Positions 52,272-62,831 of a stretch of DNA of 64,000 nt are shown piece after piece. The notes under the pieces are model-generated. The model did no database searches and had not been told where the DNA came from. It saw only the letters and a list, made by a program, of their open reading frames with translations. The stretch comes from Rhynchopus euleeides (lineage: Eukaryota > Euglenozoa > Diplonemea > Diplonemida > Diplonemidae), in assembly GCA_963210315.1 (NCBI GenBank), contig OY723237.1, forward strand, positions 2,418,001-2,482,000, given 5' to 3'. The number at the start of each line of letters is the position of its first letter. Position 1 is the stretch's first letter. The translations under genes were made by a program, and so were the position numbers.

Positions 52272-53437
52272 GGCATACTTGTACCCCCATATGGGGAAGG
52301 CCAAAAATATGGGGAAAATATGGGGGGAATATGGGGGGTTTTTCAAGTCCTGTTCCCCCATATTTCCCCCATATGGGGGATATATGGGGGAAAACCCAGG
52401 GGTTCCTCAGGTGGAAGCAGTCAGCAAACAGTTCTCTTCGTTCTGCTTTTCACAGGGTGTGAAGTCAGCCACTGACAGGGGACGTCTAGCACCTTGCAGA
52501 GCCATCTCACCTCGTCGCTTTCTGCAGAGAGGAAACGCCCGGCTGAAGTGCTCGAGTCAGACCACAAAAGGTGCTGTGAGAGTGCCGACCGCCACTTTCT
52601 TCAAGTCTGAGTAGCTGTCATCAGAGCATGCTGTCCAGTAGTCCTGTCTTTGCTGGCAGAACAGTTGCGTCCTGCAGCCAGTCCTTGTACTGGCCTTCAC
52701 AGGTCTCATTCCACCCGGCAGATGCAGCTTGAATATGTCAAGCTGCCTGGTGACGAGCGTCGACTCCGACTTTTCGGCGCTCGGAGCGGTCAAAAGCGGC
52801 GGAAGCGCCTGACACCCCAGAATGCACTGCTTGTGAATTCCCTTGTCTAATTAAGGACCCCAGGGGGCAGTTCGCAATCACAAACACACCAGAGGAGGAG
52901 GACAGCGAGTGTGAGAGTGAGGACTTAAAAACACAAGAGTGTGTGTTGTGAGGAGCTGTTAACCCTGAACGCGCTATGTGTGTCTGTGCGTATGTGTCCA
53001 CCATCGCTGCCGCTGTCACTGCGGTGCCCCGCCAAACCGGGAAGCGTTCGCTCTCCGCTGCCGCTGTGTCGGCGCAGGAGAGGAACAGGAGGTCGGTGCG
53101 ACCCACCTGGGGGATCTTCCAGGGGGGGGGGCAGACCTGGCCACACCTGAACGAGCGCGCACCTCCCCAGGATCGGACTCCTGGAGGATCCCCAACAAGG
53201 CATGAGGCCGGTTTCGACGCGCACTTCGCGTGCCTGAGTGGTTTGATGTTCTCCCGTTGCAGCACGAATACCCCCATATCCCCCCATATGGGCCCCATAT
53301 TTCCCCCATATTCCCCCATATTTTACCGGGTTTTCCCCATATTTTCAGCCTTTTTCCCCATATGGGGGCGGGGTTTTGAGACCCCCCATATTTCCCCCAG
53401 ATTTAGGGGGTTCCCCATATGGGGGGACAAGTATGCC
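52272..53437. mobile_element. TIR element with CCCATATGGGG repeats
   Basis: The ends GGCATACTTGTACCCCC and GGGGGACAAGTATGCC are inverted and followed inward by many CCCATATGGGG-type repeats over about 120 bp. The left end abuts the TA at the right end of T3. The right flank is TG, so a TA duplication is not intact. No gene is recognised in the core, although short frames exist. Confidence 0.8.
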
Positions 53438-54225
53438 TGGGGGGGGGGGGGGAGGGGAGGGCTCGCCCAACTTTCCCCCCCCCCCCCCCCGTGCCGCTGC
53501 CATGCAGTTCGACTACCCCCCTACCCCACCCCACCCCAGACAAACCGAAGACACGCTATCTGCATGCATACGGAGTGAAGGAGGGGGGGGGGGGGCGATG
53601 AAGGGGAGATCCAATCACCCCGGGTTGATATCGCTCGCGTGATGTCGATGTGTGCGGATGTGCTCTGTGTGAGTGTGCACAAATGGAAGCGGCATCAGAG
53701 TTCGCTCGATGCTAGCCTGCACTGAACAAAGGGCTCTGCCCTGTGTGCGTGTGGGGTGGGTGGGTGGTGGGTGCCCCCCCACGTCTTGGTTTATTAAACC
53801 CAAAGCGAGAGGTGGAGAGGGGGGGGCGGGGGCAAGAAGAGACAGCAAAAGAAAAGCGACAAGATGAACAAAGAGGCACAGGATCCTTCGTGGGGCACCC
53901 CCCTGCTCGAACTAGGGACCCCCCGCTGCTCTGCCGCATTGCCGCTCTTTCTGCTGCCGGCCCCCTCTCTACACATGCAGGTGGTTGTTCCAACATGCGA
54001 CCGGCGAGACGGTGCCGTCGCAGCCAGGCTACGAGAGATAGAAACCCACTGCTTGCAGAATGGGCAGCCCTGCAAAATGCCTGCAAAAAATGCGGGTTGG
54101 GTGTGTGTGTGTGTGTAGTGAGGCGTTGCGTTCCCGTGGGCTAACCTCTGTGCCTCTGAGGTCCTCTGATGAGGTGTTCTTTTTTTGTTGCTATTCAGAT
54201 ACTAGCTGCTGATAGACAGGGGGAG
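53438..54225. other. No gene seen; one R3 motif
   Basis: Homopolymer-rich DNA. Motif R3 lies at about 53685-53735 (GCGGCATCAGAGTTCGCTCG). A (GT)n tract lies at about 54101-54117. Confidence 0.5.
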
Positions 54226-54336
54226 AGGGGGCCCTCGCTACCAATCACAGCTCGTCACAGCTCGTCAGCCAGTGAGGGGAAGTGGGGCCGTGGCTCACTT
54301 CTTCTCACTCAGTCACGCCTGGTAGCGAGGGTCCCC
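54226..54336. mobile_element. MITE-1 copy
   Basis: The ends GGGGGCCCTCGCTACCA and GGTAGCGAGGGTCCCC match 17095-17185 in inverted orientation, including TTCTCACTCAGTCACGCC. Confidence 0.75.
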
Positions 54337-54413
54337 AGGGAAGGCAGCAAGAAAGTAGCGCACACCCCCACCCCCCACGATGTGGTATGTTGTATAGCGT
54401 ATCAGTTCTCTGT

Positions 54414-54522
54414 GGAGGTCTTCGCTGGGTCGTTATTCTTCGTCAATCTTCGTCAGCTTTCAGCTAATTCAACAGGAAATGCACTAAAATGCACTGACGA
54501 CCACCACGTAGCGAAGACCCCC
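54414..54522. mobile_element. MITE-2 copy with 3-bp duplication TGT
   Basis: The ends are GGAGGTCTTCGCT and AGCGAAGACCCCC, with TGT on both sides. It is the reverse orientation of the copies at 26163 and 49976. Confidence 0.75.
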
Positions 54523-54912
54523 TGTGAAACTTTGAGGTCTCTAGTGGGGCTTCTGTACGATGCAGGTCCGCTCATCCAACATAGCCAACGGTTTTGTTGT
54601 GAGGTGTTGTGTTAGTAGTGTGTGTGTGCTGGCCATGTGTATCGTGACATGGCAACAGCAACATAAAATCCTATGTCGGGGGTGCAGGGCCCACGCGTGG
54701 GTGCCAGCATTGGGTCCTGCTGGCAGGCCCGTTGTCAGGGATTGGAGGAACCAAACGGGCCCTGTCTTATGCACATCCACCTGTGTCCCACCGGAAACCC
54801 ACCCCCACCCCCACCCCCGCCGCTGTGTTGGGCCACATCTCGCTGTCACCGCTTCCCCCCCAGACCCGTCCCCAGTTCTGCACCCTCTGACCGACCGACT
54901 CTCAGTCCATAT

Positions 54913-54990
54913 CTAGATGTTCTTTTTCTTTTGTGATTTCTTTTTCATTTTCTTCTTCGCACCACCGGTTGACAAAGAGGGGGCAGAGCT
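54913..54990 (-). CDS. Possible terminal exon with lysine-rich tail
   Basis: On the minus strand, after an AACCCAG acceptor-like site, the frame reads SSAPSLSTGGAKKKMKKKSQ, then KKKNI and a stop at 54913. Such basic tails are common nuclear-targeting C-termini. Another frame is also open over the same interval, so the assignment is tentative. It may belong to the minus-strand exon-like pieces at 58.7-59.4 kb, with transposons filling the introns. Confidence 0.25.
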   Translation of the reverse strand, partial: SSAPSLSTGGAKKKMKKKSQKKKNI

Positions 54991-55054
54991 GCTGGGTTCG
55001 GGGTCGGGGTGGGTGGGGGTGAGTGCGTGAGTGTGTGCAATGTGTGAGTGTTGG

Positions 55055-55108
55055 GGCAGTGGAGGGCAGCATCAGGGTTTTTCGCTCGGTGGGACCTGCA
55101 CTCAGCAA
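55055..55108 (+). repeat. Motif R3 copy
   Basis: GGCAGCATCAGGGTTTTTCG and CTCGGTGGGACCTGCACTCA match 53685 and, more weakly, 36778, 37001 and 16790. It lies about 70 bp before a motif R4 copy, so R3 and R4 could be parts of one element. Confidence 0.6.
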
Positions 55109-55159
55109 AAAAAAATCAGGGTTAACGTGTGTGTCGCAGTGTGGTTTGTCGACCCCACC

Positions 55160-55250
55160 CCCCCACCCCCCTTCCCACAACCCTGCATAACGAGTGAAGG
55201 GAGATCACCCCTGTGCTTCCTCCTGCTTCTATTTCAATACCCCCCCCCCC
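55160..55250 (+). repeat. Motif R4 copy between two C runs
   Basis: CCCACAACCCTGCATAACG, then AGTGAAGGGAGATCACC and CTGCTTCTATTTCAATACCC, with C runs on both sides. Confidence 0.8.
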
Positions 55251-55420
55251 TTCCTCCACCTCCAATCTTATTCTTCAACGTGGCGTATGGATTTTTGCGC
55301 AGAACGTGAGTGATATTCACATCAATCTACAAACGGAATCTACACCAGACCGCCGTCGCTGCGAGATTGTCTCCTAAAGGGTGATGTGCGCAGACAGCAA
55401 AAAACAAGCGAACCGGGGGG

Positions 55421-55528
55421 GGGGCCCTCGCTACGAGTCACTGTGAGTCACGAGTCGTCAGTTTTCAGCTAAACATGGCTGACTTCTCACTTTTTCTCAC
55501 TCAGTCACACCTGGCAGCGAGGGCCCCC
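55421..55528. mobile_element. MITE-1 copy
   Basis: The ends GGGGCCCTCGCTACGAG and GGCAGCGAGGGCCCCC; the interior TTTTTCTCACTCAGTCAC matches the other copies. Confidence 0.7.
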
Positions 55529-55705
55529 GGGAAGACGCATTGGGAAGGCGAACTCCCCCAGCGCTTGCTGTGGGTATAAAGGAAAATATTTCGGCCCCCT
55601 CACACCACCGGCATTTGATCCTGTCTATTTCACGACACACTTGCCGCCCTTGTGGGAAGGAGGAGGTGCCATGCTTGCCGCGGGCCGACAGGGGGGGGGG
55701 GGTTA

Positions 55706-57463
55706 GGGGTGGTCTAAAGCTGTTTAAAAACGTATTTTTGAGGTACCCCCAGAATACCCCAAAAGTGCATAAAAACCCCACAAACCGACCCAAAACCCTC
55801 CGGAAACGTGTTTTTGGGGTGTTTCGCATGTGTTGGGCTTGATTTTTTTGTGTCAAACGCACCGTGCTCACGGAAGGCGTTCAGAACTAAAAAGGTTGCA
55901 GTGGGAGCAATGTTTTGTTCACCTACACTCCACGCCCCACGTGCAGGTGACCAGAAGGTTGCACAAACAAAAATATGGCCGGTTGCAACACCGACAATGT
56001 GGTCTGGGACGACATCCCTCTACAGCTTTACCCTACAGGGACCCGGTTGCACAAACAAAACAAAAGAAACCCGGCAATCCTTTTTGGCACTATACCAAAA
56101 GGTGAAAAGGTGGCCACCTTCCCGTACCTGGGCCTGGCCACCTTTGGGGCCTTGAACATACACAGATGCCGTGCACAACGCCGGATGGGCAGGTGGTCCA
56201 GCAGGAACTACAGTTCTTCGTGGTGCTTTTTCTGGGGCTGAAGACAGTCATTTGCAAGGTGGGAGGCAGTTGCCTGCTCCAAAATCGCTCGCAGTACAGC
56301 GGCTGCATCCCAACCCCCAAAAGGGCGTTTCTGCTGGCCCTGGGCAAGGCCGTGCCTGGTCTATCAGGGAGCGGCAGGTGGTAGACAGCGCAGGTTTGTC
56401 TGGTGCCTGAATTGTGAGCACAGGCGGTATCCTCACCGTGCCAGATGGAGGAAAAAGGGCTTGCCTCGGCAAGCATTACAACTGCTGACCACGAATCGTC
56501 AGCAATTACTGCAGTACACCAAGCTGGCCTGTCTGTAGCAGATAGATGTGCTCCACAGAAGTAGAAGCACACGACAGAAGCTGCTGCTTCAATACTCGGC
56601 GAGGAGATACTGATGCGATTGCATCACTGCACAAGGCCCTATCATCCGCCACAGTGTCCACCACTTTCACCGGTATCTAAGTACAAGCTAAGCTCTGTGC
56701 GCAGTCTCGGGGGGTCCTCAGCCCGGGTGCGAATGTCAGGCGAGGCACAAGTCAGGCAGGTATGCCTGGATTCTGCAGTCAGCGTCGAACGTACGAGGAA
56801 TGGCTAGATGATTTCCGAGCTGTTGAAGACGGAGACTTGCACAGCCCCGAGAGCACAGCCCTCGATGTGCTGCTCGACCCCAGAAGTACACCGCGTGCCG
56901 CTCCCGTCTGCTATTCTTTCTTTTCAGCAGCAATGCAGCACATGAAACGTGGTCACCATATTAAACCTGCGCATGGCAGGGCAGTGTCTCACCGGATCAT
57001 CGGGAGGGGTGTACAACCACCTGCAGGGCTGGCTCAAGTCGGTGAGAAATTTCTGTGCACCTCCTTCCCTGTATACCACCAAATGGCACGGCACCACTGG
57101 GGCCACGAAACCACCCACCATTTGGCGCCAATCATGAGGGGCTGCTCAAACAGGAGCTTACTGAGTGCCTCGGGTCAGCCATTATGTGTCCCCGTACCCT
57201 CCTGGCGCTCAAAAGTCGTGTTTCAGTGATGTTTCCGTGCCCAGGGGATAATGTGTCTCTCTCCTGGCCACCCCCAGGTACGGGAAGGTGGCCACCCCAA
57301 AAATATGGTCAAAAAAGCCCTCCAAACACCTCCAAACACCCCTACACACCATTTTTTGGGGTTCCGGACCAGTTCTGGGTGGGTTTCATGGTTTTTGGGG
57401 GCCTCTGGGGTGTTGTGCAAAAAAATGCAAAATTTACGCTTTTTTGGGGCTTTAGACCACCCC
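55706..57463. mobile_element. TA-flanked TIR element T4 with nested R1
   Basis: The ends GGGGTGGTCTAAAGC and GCTTTAGACCACCCC are inverted, with TA outside both (55704-55705, 57464-57465). A second inverted block (GGTGGCCACCTTCCCG at 56109; its match ends at 57296) lies farther in. The left arm is longer than the right because an R1 copy is inserted at about 55848-56095. A GGTCCGGAA block in the arms is shared with T2/T3. The core has several short frames without recognised domains. Confidence 0.75.
55848..56095 (+). repeat. R1 fragment nested in T4
   Basis: AACGCACCGTGCTCACGG and AGAACTAAAAAGGTTGCA match 18120 onward. It ends in AAACCCGGCAATCC, which matches the R1 sequence just before the 19209 insertion. 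Confidence 0.7.
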
Positions 57464-57465
57464 TA

Positions 57466-58109
57466 CTGGGGGGGGCTAAATAGAAGGGGGGGGTCAAATA
57501 CAAGGGGGGGGGCCGATTAGAAGGGGGGGGTCTGAAAATTCGAAATCCATAAAATTTTTCGCCGAATACAAGGGGGGGGGCTTGTATTCGGCGGAAGCCG
57601 AATTTCAGCCAAATTTCAAATTTTCAACCTGTTTTTCCAGTCATAACAGGCACCCCATGGTCAAAATGACCCCACTGCGGTCCGCACGGAATCCAAACAT
57701 TCAAAGGAACGGGTTTTTGGACACCAGTGTGGGGGTCCTCGCAGGTGGCTGACTCCCGGGAATATCCTCCCATTATCAGGACCCAAACCAGACCCACATT
57801 TCCTGGGTCAAACTTGGCACCTCCACCCACAAAATGACCCCACCACGATCCGCACAGATTCCGAATAGTGCAATGGAAGGCGAAAATCGCGATTCCACAA
57901 GGTCACCTGGGGCAAAATTCACCAAAATTTAGAAAATCCGGCTTCCGCCGAATACAAGCCCCCCCCCCCCCCTTGTATTTGACCCCCCCCTTCTATTTGG
58001 CCACCCACTGCAAAAATTGCCTAAAATTTTGGGCCCTCGAAAACCCCCAAAAAAACTCGATCCTACGCCGAATACAAGGGGGGGGGGGCTTCTATTTAGC
58101 CCCCCCCCA
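57466..58109. mobile_element. TA-flanked TIR element T5 with G-run ends
   Basis: The ends CTGGGGGGGGGCTAAATAG and CTATTTAGCCCCCCCCCAG are inverted, with TA on both sides (57464-57465, shared with T4, and 58110-58111). Inner repeats GCCGAATACAAGGGGGGG are also inverted. TGACCCCA...TCCGCAC blocks (57668, 57833) recur at 39690. 644 bp, with no frame. Confidence 0.85.
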
Positions 58110-58708
58110 GTAGGGGGGGGGGGTGCGGTTTACTGGCCTGCAAAGTGCCTGCCCAACGCCCCCTATCCCAAAAAAAGAAATATGTGGCAACAGAATTCGT
58201 GTTGTGCTGCAGGCCCATATTTTGTGAGGGCGGTCACTCTGACGCACTTTTTGGAGAGCAAACCATGCTCTCTCGAGGCTTGCGACACGCAGTGCCCTTT
58301 TGTTGTGTGTGCCTGGTGCCCAGCTTGTTTTCTTCCTTCTGGCTCAACTGCCCTTCCTCCTCTGTGACTGTGCTGCACTGTGTGTGCGCGTTGCCCCCGC
58401 ATGGGTCGAGGGACACACACACACTGAGTTTGGCACAGATGTCCGCTCCCGCCCACGGGTGTCTAGATCAACCAGTGGCAAGCCCCAAACGCGTGGTGCC
58501 TGCCTGTGCCTGTGCGGCGCACCGGACACCGGAACAGGCGACTGCACCGAGCTGGCCTCAGTGAGGCCTCAGCACGAGAGTCGACAGCCAGCAGGTGCAG
58601 CCGCTTCGTTCACAACCCCTGCCGGGCAGCGGTGGGGTGATTTTGGTGTGCCGTGTGTGCTGTGGTGCGTGCCGTGCGGCCCCCTGCCCCAGGTGTGCTG
58701 TCCTTGTC

Positions 58709-59026
58709 TCAGAGAACGCCCCCGCCCCAGCGGCACGGTGTGTGAGCTGGCCAGACCCGGGTTGTTATTATCCCGGGGGGAGCAAAATGGCAGCCACGCG
58801 CGAGGTGAAACGTCGCGTAGGTCCGGCGGCATTCGGAGCTTGGCTTCGAATGACGCCGAAAAACTCGATCACTCTGTGAGAAGGCTCGTCCCTTGGCTGG
58901 TGGCTGCACTGTAGCAGCAGTATTTTCAAGCATCGACACTGTTTCCACCCAGACGGCTTTATCCCTCGTACCGACCAGCAGGGTGCTGTCACCCCGGGTG
59001 TTCGCCCAACAGGGAATCTCGGTCAG
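58709..59026 (-). CDS. Possible exon with one WD40-like repeat
   Basis: On the minus strand, after a CTCGGCCAG acceptor-like site, the frame reads LTEIPCWANTRGDSTLLVG, then TRDKAVWVETVSML. That is the pattern of a single WD40 blade (small residue-rich strand, then a D-x-VxVW-like end). The frame continues openly with a basic, less typical stretch. WD40 proteins are scaffolds, but one blade is too little to name a function. No start codon or partner exon is certain. Confidence 0.3.
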   Translation of the reverse strand: MTEIPCWANTRGDSTLLVGTRDKAVWVETVSMLENTAATVQPPAKGRAFSQSDRVFRRHSKPSSECRRTYATFHLARGCHFAPPGIITTRVWPAHTPCRWGGGVL

Positions 59027-59281
59027 CTGGCCGAGTTGACCACACACACACACCCTGGGGGACAGCCCCTGCCAGACGGCAACGCAGGGCTCCTTTGGGC
59101 ACTGGGCAGCCAGCGGCACATTTACTCGACAGTTCTGCGGGTTTGCGGGTTTCTTTGCCGTACGGCGGTTTGTGTTTTGTCAGCAAGAACCATTTGTTTT
59201 CTGTTGCCATGCTACTCTTGCCAGTGTATAACGAACGGTCGGGGGGGGGGGAGGGGGGGGGTGCCCGGTTGAGGTGGGTAC

Positions 59282-59370
59282 CTTAGTCTCACGACGTCAT
59301 CTTCTGTGGACAGTTGCCACTCCCGATCATTGTGCACATTCCTCTTGAGGGCACTGGCAGCGATCAGCTC
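59282..59370 (-). CDS. Possible small exon upstream of the WD40-like frame
   Basis: The minus-strand frame after ATATCTCACCAG reads ELIAASALKRNVHNDREWQL, then STEDDVVRLR before a GTACCC donor-like site. The composition is gene-like, but the donor differs from the GTATGN used elsewhere in the window. Confidence 0.25.
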
Positions 59371-59479
59371 CTGGTGAGATATTAGTGATCTGATAGTGAT
59401 GCACACGACTCTTACGCATGTTAAACATAAGGACATAAGGAACGCCCCCCCACCCACACCCACACACACACACACGCAC

Positions 59480-60516
59480 GCAGAGAGAAAAAAAGACTCG
59501 GGTTCGGAAAGTTGTCGGCAAATGTATGTTCGGCTTTCTTTCGCAAAAAGAAAGGGGCGACCTGCACGAACAAAAAAAACGTTGCCGTGGCGGAGGCACT
59601 CTTGATGTTGCGTTCCTTATACCTGCGCATGCCGTGTGTGCAGGGTTACCGAGCGCTGGCCGGCGAGTCAATTTTTTTTGATTTTTTTTAGTGCGAATGA
59701 AATTTGCTTGCTGTGTGCTTTTTTTTCTCCCAAACAAACAAACAACCACCTCCTGCTTCTCCTGCCCCCACTCCCCCATTCTCACTGCCCTGCATCCTCG
59801 GGTCTTCATTGCGGGCCGCTACCGCAACCAGCGCCATCACCATGAGTCTGTGACACAGTTCCCAACAAGGCTGACAGGGGAAATCGTCTTCTTCCTCCCT
59901 CACAAGGCGTGTGTCCGATCAAAGGCCAAAAAAAAGGTGTGTGTTTTTTTGACTGTAAAAAAAAAGAAATTTATAAACTTGTCGCGGGGAAAGGGGGGTG
60001 GGGGTGGGGGGCCGTCAGCCACGCAGAGGCGTCCATTGCTATGCCCGATGCCATGTTGTACAACAATGATATAAAAAAACAGAAGGTCATCGGTTCGGGG
60101 GGGGGGGGGGTGGGGGGGGTTTTTTTTGCATGCTGCCAGTTGTTACACAACACTGCTGTCAAGGCATAGCCAAAGGTCGCTGTGTGCCGTCTGCGCTAAC
60201 ACACAAGCACACACCCTCCCCCGCGCCCCTCCACCCCGCACCCCTCCCCTCCCCCCTGTTCTGGTTTGTTTTGTCCAGGGGTTCCACGGGGGAGGGGTGT
60301 AACCGGACCTTACCGTGACCGGTGCACCGACGCGGACTGTCGGGCCTCGGGCTGCATCCCGACCCCCTCCCCTCTGCCCTCCCCTCCCTCCCCTCAACTA
60401 CCGCGCAGTGTGTGCTCTTGCAGCGCCAGAGAAACGGATTTTTAGGCTGGAGTGGGGTGGGCAGGACAGACATCTCCCCGGCCGGCCTGCGGGCCGGCCC
60501 CCTCCCCAGGCTTCCC
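59480..60516. other. No confident gene; homopolymer-rich
   Basis: T, A, C and G runs dominate. A plus-strand stretch near 59775-59900 (ILTALHPRVFIAGRYRNQ) looks mildly coding-like but has no recognised domain. Confidence 0.4.
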
Positions 60517-60600
60517 TCCCCCCCCGCCCCCCTGCATAACGAGTGGAGGGTGATCATTCTTGTGCTCCCTTCTACTTCTATTTCACCACCCCCCCCCCCC
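60517..60600 (+). repeat. Motif R4 copy between two C runs
   Basis: CCCTGCATAACGAGTGGAGGG, then TGATCATTCTTGTGCTCCC and CTACTTCTATTTCACC, with C runs on both sides. Confidence 0.8.
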
Positions 60601-61694
60601 CCCTGACGGAACACTTCTTTTTTGCTGTATGTGTGAGTGAGTGAGAGATAGTGAGTCACAAAGAACATCACAAAGAGCAGGGCGTTCTTAGTGTGGTTCG
60701 ACACGACCCCCCCACCTCCCCCACCCGCCCTCCCAAAAATATTCACGTGAAATGTGTATTATGTGTGTGTGTGTGTGTGTGCCAGCGGGAAGCGCACCAA
60801 ATGGATGAACCGTGGAGATCAGCTGCCTGCACGGCGTGCCGCCCAGGAGCCTCCGCTGTGCTGCAAAAGAAAAATACAGGACTCAAGAATGGGGTGGGGG
60901 TGTAGGGGGATTGGAATTCCTTCACACACACACAGTGCCAGTGCCAAACCTGCCAACTGCGGCTCATGTTTTATTGTTTGTTCAGGCGACACGCCCCTCT
61001 TTTTTTTTTACTGCACGCCTTAGTGTGACTGTCCTCCACTCAACCCCTCAACCCCCGCAATCCCCCCACCCCCCCCCCCTCGATCAGTGTACATGGGCAG
61101 GAGTGTGGGGTGTGGTGCGGTGGTCAGCGTCGTACGAGGGATTGCTCACCCCTCAGTGTCAGTGGCACACAAGCAAAAGCGGGGCGTCAGGTGGGGGGGG
61201 TGGGGGGTGGGGGGCGGGAGGCGGCGGCGGGGAAGAGTCGGGTGAGGGATTGCGCATCTGCGGTGCTGGTTTTATTTTCCTATCTCTGTCTTTCTCTCTC
61301 TCTCTCTCTAAACCCCCTCCCCCCCCTCGCACGGTTGGGCCTTGTTATGCTTTGCCTGGATAAGCATGTGGCATGACGAGATAAAAAAACGCGTCGTGGA
61401 TTGCATGCCATCTGACTATCTTGTTGCGCAGCACTGCTTATCCTATCGGGAGAGGTGTTGTGTCTAAAAACAAAACAAAAAAACAAAAAAAAAGAACCAC
61501 GGGTTTTCACGGGGAGATGCCAATGCCTTATTTTTTATTTTTCGTTTCGCCCGTTGCTTCCCGGCCCCCCCGCCCGGGAGTATTTTCTTTTTCCCCCCCG
61601 AAAAAAAATATCTCGGTTTTTTTTCTGGGGGGAAAATTAGACAGAACCCTTTACCCCACGTTCCCCCCCCCCCCTAGGGAAAACCTTAAGGGGG
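60601..61694. other. No gene seen
   Basis: Contains GT and CT microsatellites (about 60762-60781, 61290-61310) and long homopolymers. No convincing frame. Confidence 0.5.
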
Positions 61695-61696
61695 GA

Positions 61697-62796
61697 AAAT
61701 TACGGGATTTTTCACATAGGCGAGGAGCACGCACAAAATGGCTGTAAACTTGAAACCCCGGCCCCTGGGAGTATTTGGGGGCGGTCTGGGTGGTTTTTGG
61801 GGGTATTTGGCCACTTCTGAGCCAATCCGTGACCATGCTCAAAAAAGTGTCATGGTTTGGTTCCGGCCCCCTCATCCGAACCACCCTTCCGAGCCCGTCC
61901 CGCCCAACTTGCCCGCAACATGCCGCCTTTTCTTGTCTTGGGTGGGCACTGATGCCTCCGGTTCAATTTAGGAGCAAATGAGTGTGACAAGCTTGGGAAG
62001 GAGCGTCTTCTCGCCAGCATTTCCTGATAACACTTGCTGCAGCGTCCACCGACCACTGCGCCTGCCGATTTGTACACCGAATAAGGCTTTGGAACCCACA
62101 CCGGCATATTTTCCAAAGACGCCAGTCCCAAACTCCACTCGCGCACCGTCTCCGGCCTCTCCTTTCCATCTGCGGCTGAGTTCCCCAGCATTCTGGCCGT
62201 CGTCCGGCATCTCTTTTAGCTCTTTCAGTGCTGCAATGAAGCGCGTAAGTGGGGGTGATGGTGCAGAGGACGGGGATCATCGCCGCTGAGAAGTGCCACT
62301 GCAGTGCCGTAGAGCCGGGGTGACACAGTTGATACACCACACCCACTTCGCTGTTGCCGTTTCCCCTGATGAAATTCCCGATGCATCCGACACCTCGGGG
62401 AGGGCACATAATAACGCCTCCCGGGCGACGCCCTTGCATTCGCAGACACACCCCGGTCTTGTTGAGGATATCGGCAGAAACCTGACAGAACACTCGCTGA
62501 AATGCCATTTTTTTTGGCCCGGTAGTGCCCAGATGCCTCATCAGAGGCGGCAGAACGTGGTACATGACGGGGGATGGTGATGACGCAGGTGACAGGGTGC
62601 TCGGGAGACTCAGCCGGGGAGGGGTTCGGTACCAAACCATGACATTTTTTTCAACACAGCGTTTCAGCCGCGTTCCGGGGCACCAAAGTGGGTGTCCCAC
62701 ACCCAGGGGCGGTTTCTGGGGTGGTCTGGCCACTTTTTCAGCATTTTTGGAGGGTTTATGGTGGAAAATTGCCTATGTCGAAAAATGTCGTAATTT
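61697..62796. mobile_element. TIR element with AAAATTACG ends
   Basis: The left AAAATTACGGGATTTTTC..CATAGGC is inverted at the right as GCCTATGTCG..CGTAATTTT. The inner arms share GGTTCGGTACCAAACCATGA against TCATGGTTTGGTTCCGGCC blocks and GGGGCGGT/CTGGG repeats like those in the T2/T4 arms. The core (about 61960-62600) is open in several frames on both strands but carries no recognised domain. Confidence 0.6.
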
Positions 62797-62831
62797 TGAC
62801 GGATTTCGGTACCTTCACGGTGGGATCTTGT

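Noticed and set aside
61963-62733. 256-codon minus-strand frame as a gene
   Set aside because: It spans both arm and core of a TIR element, other frames are equally open, and no domain is recognisable.
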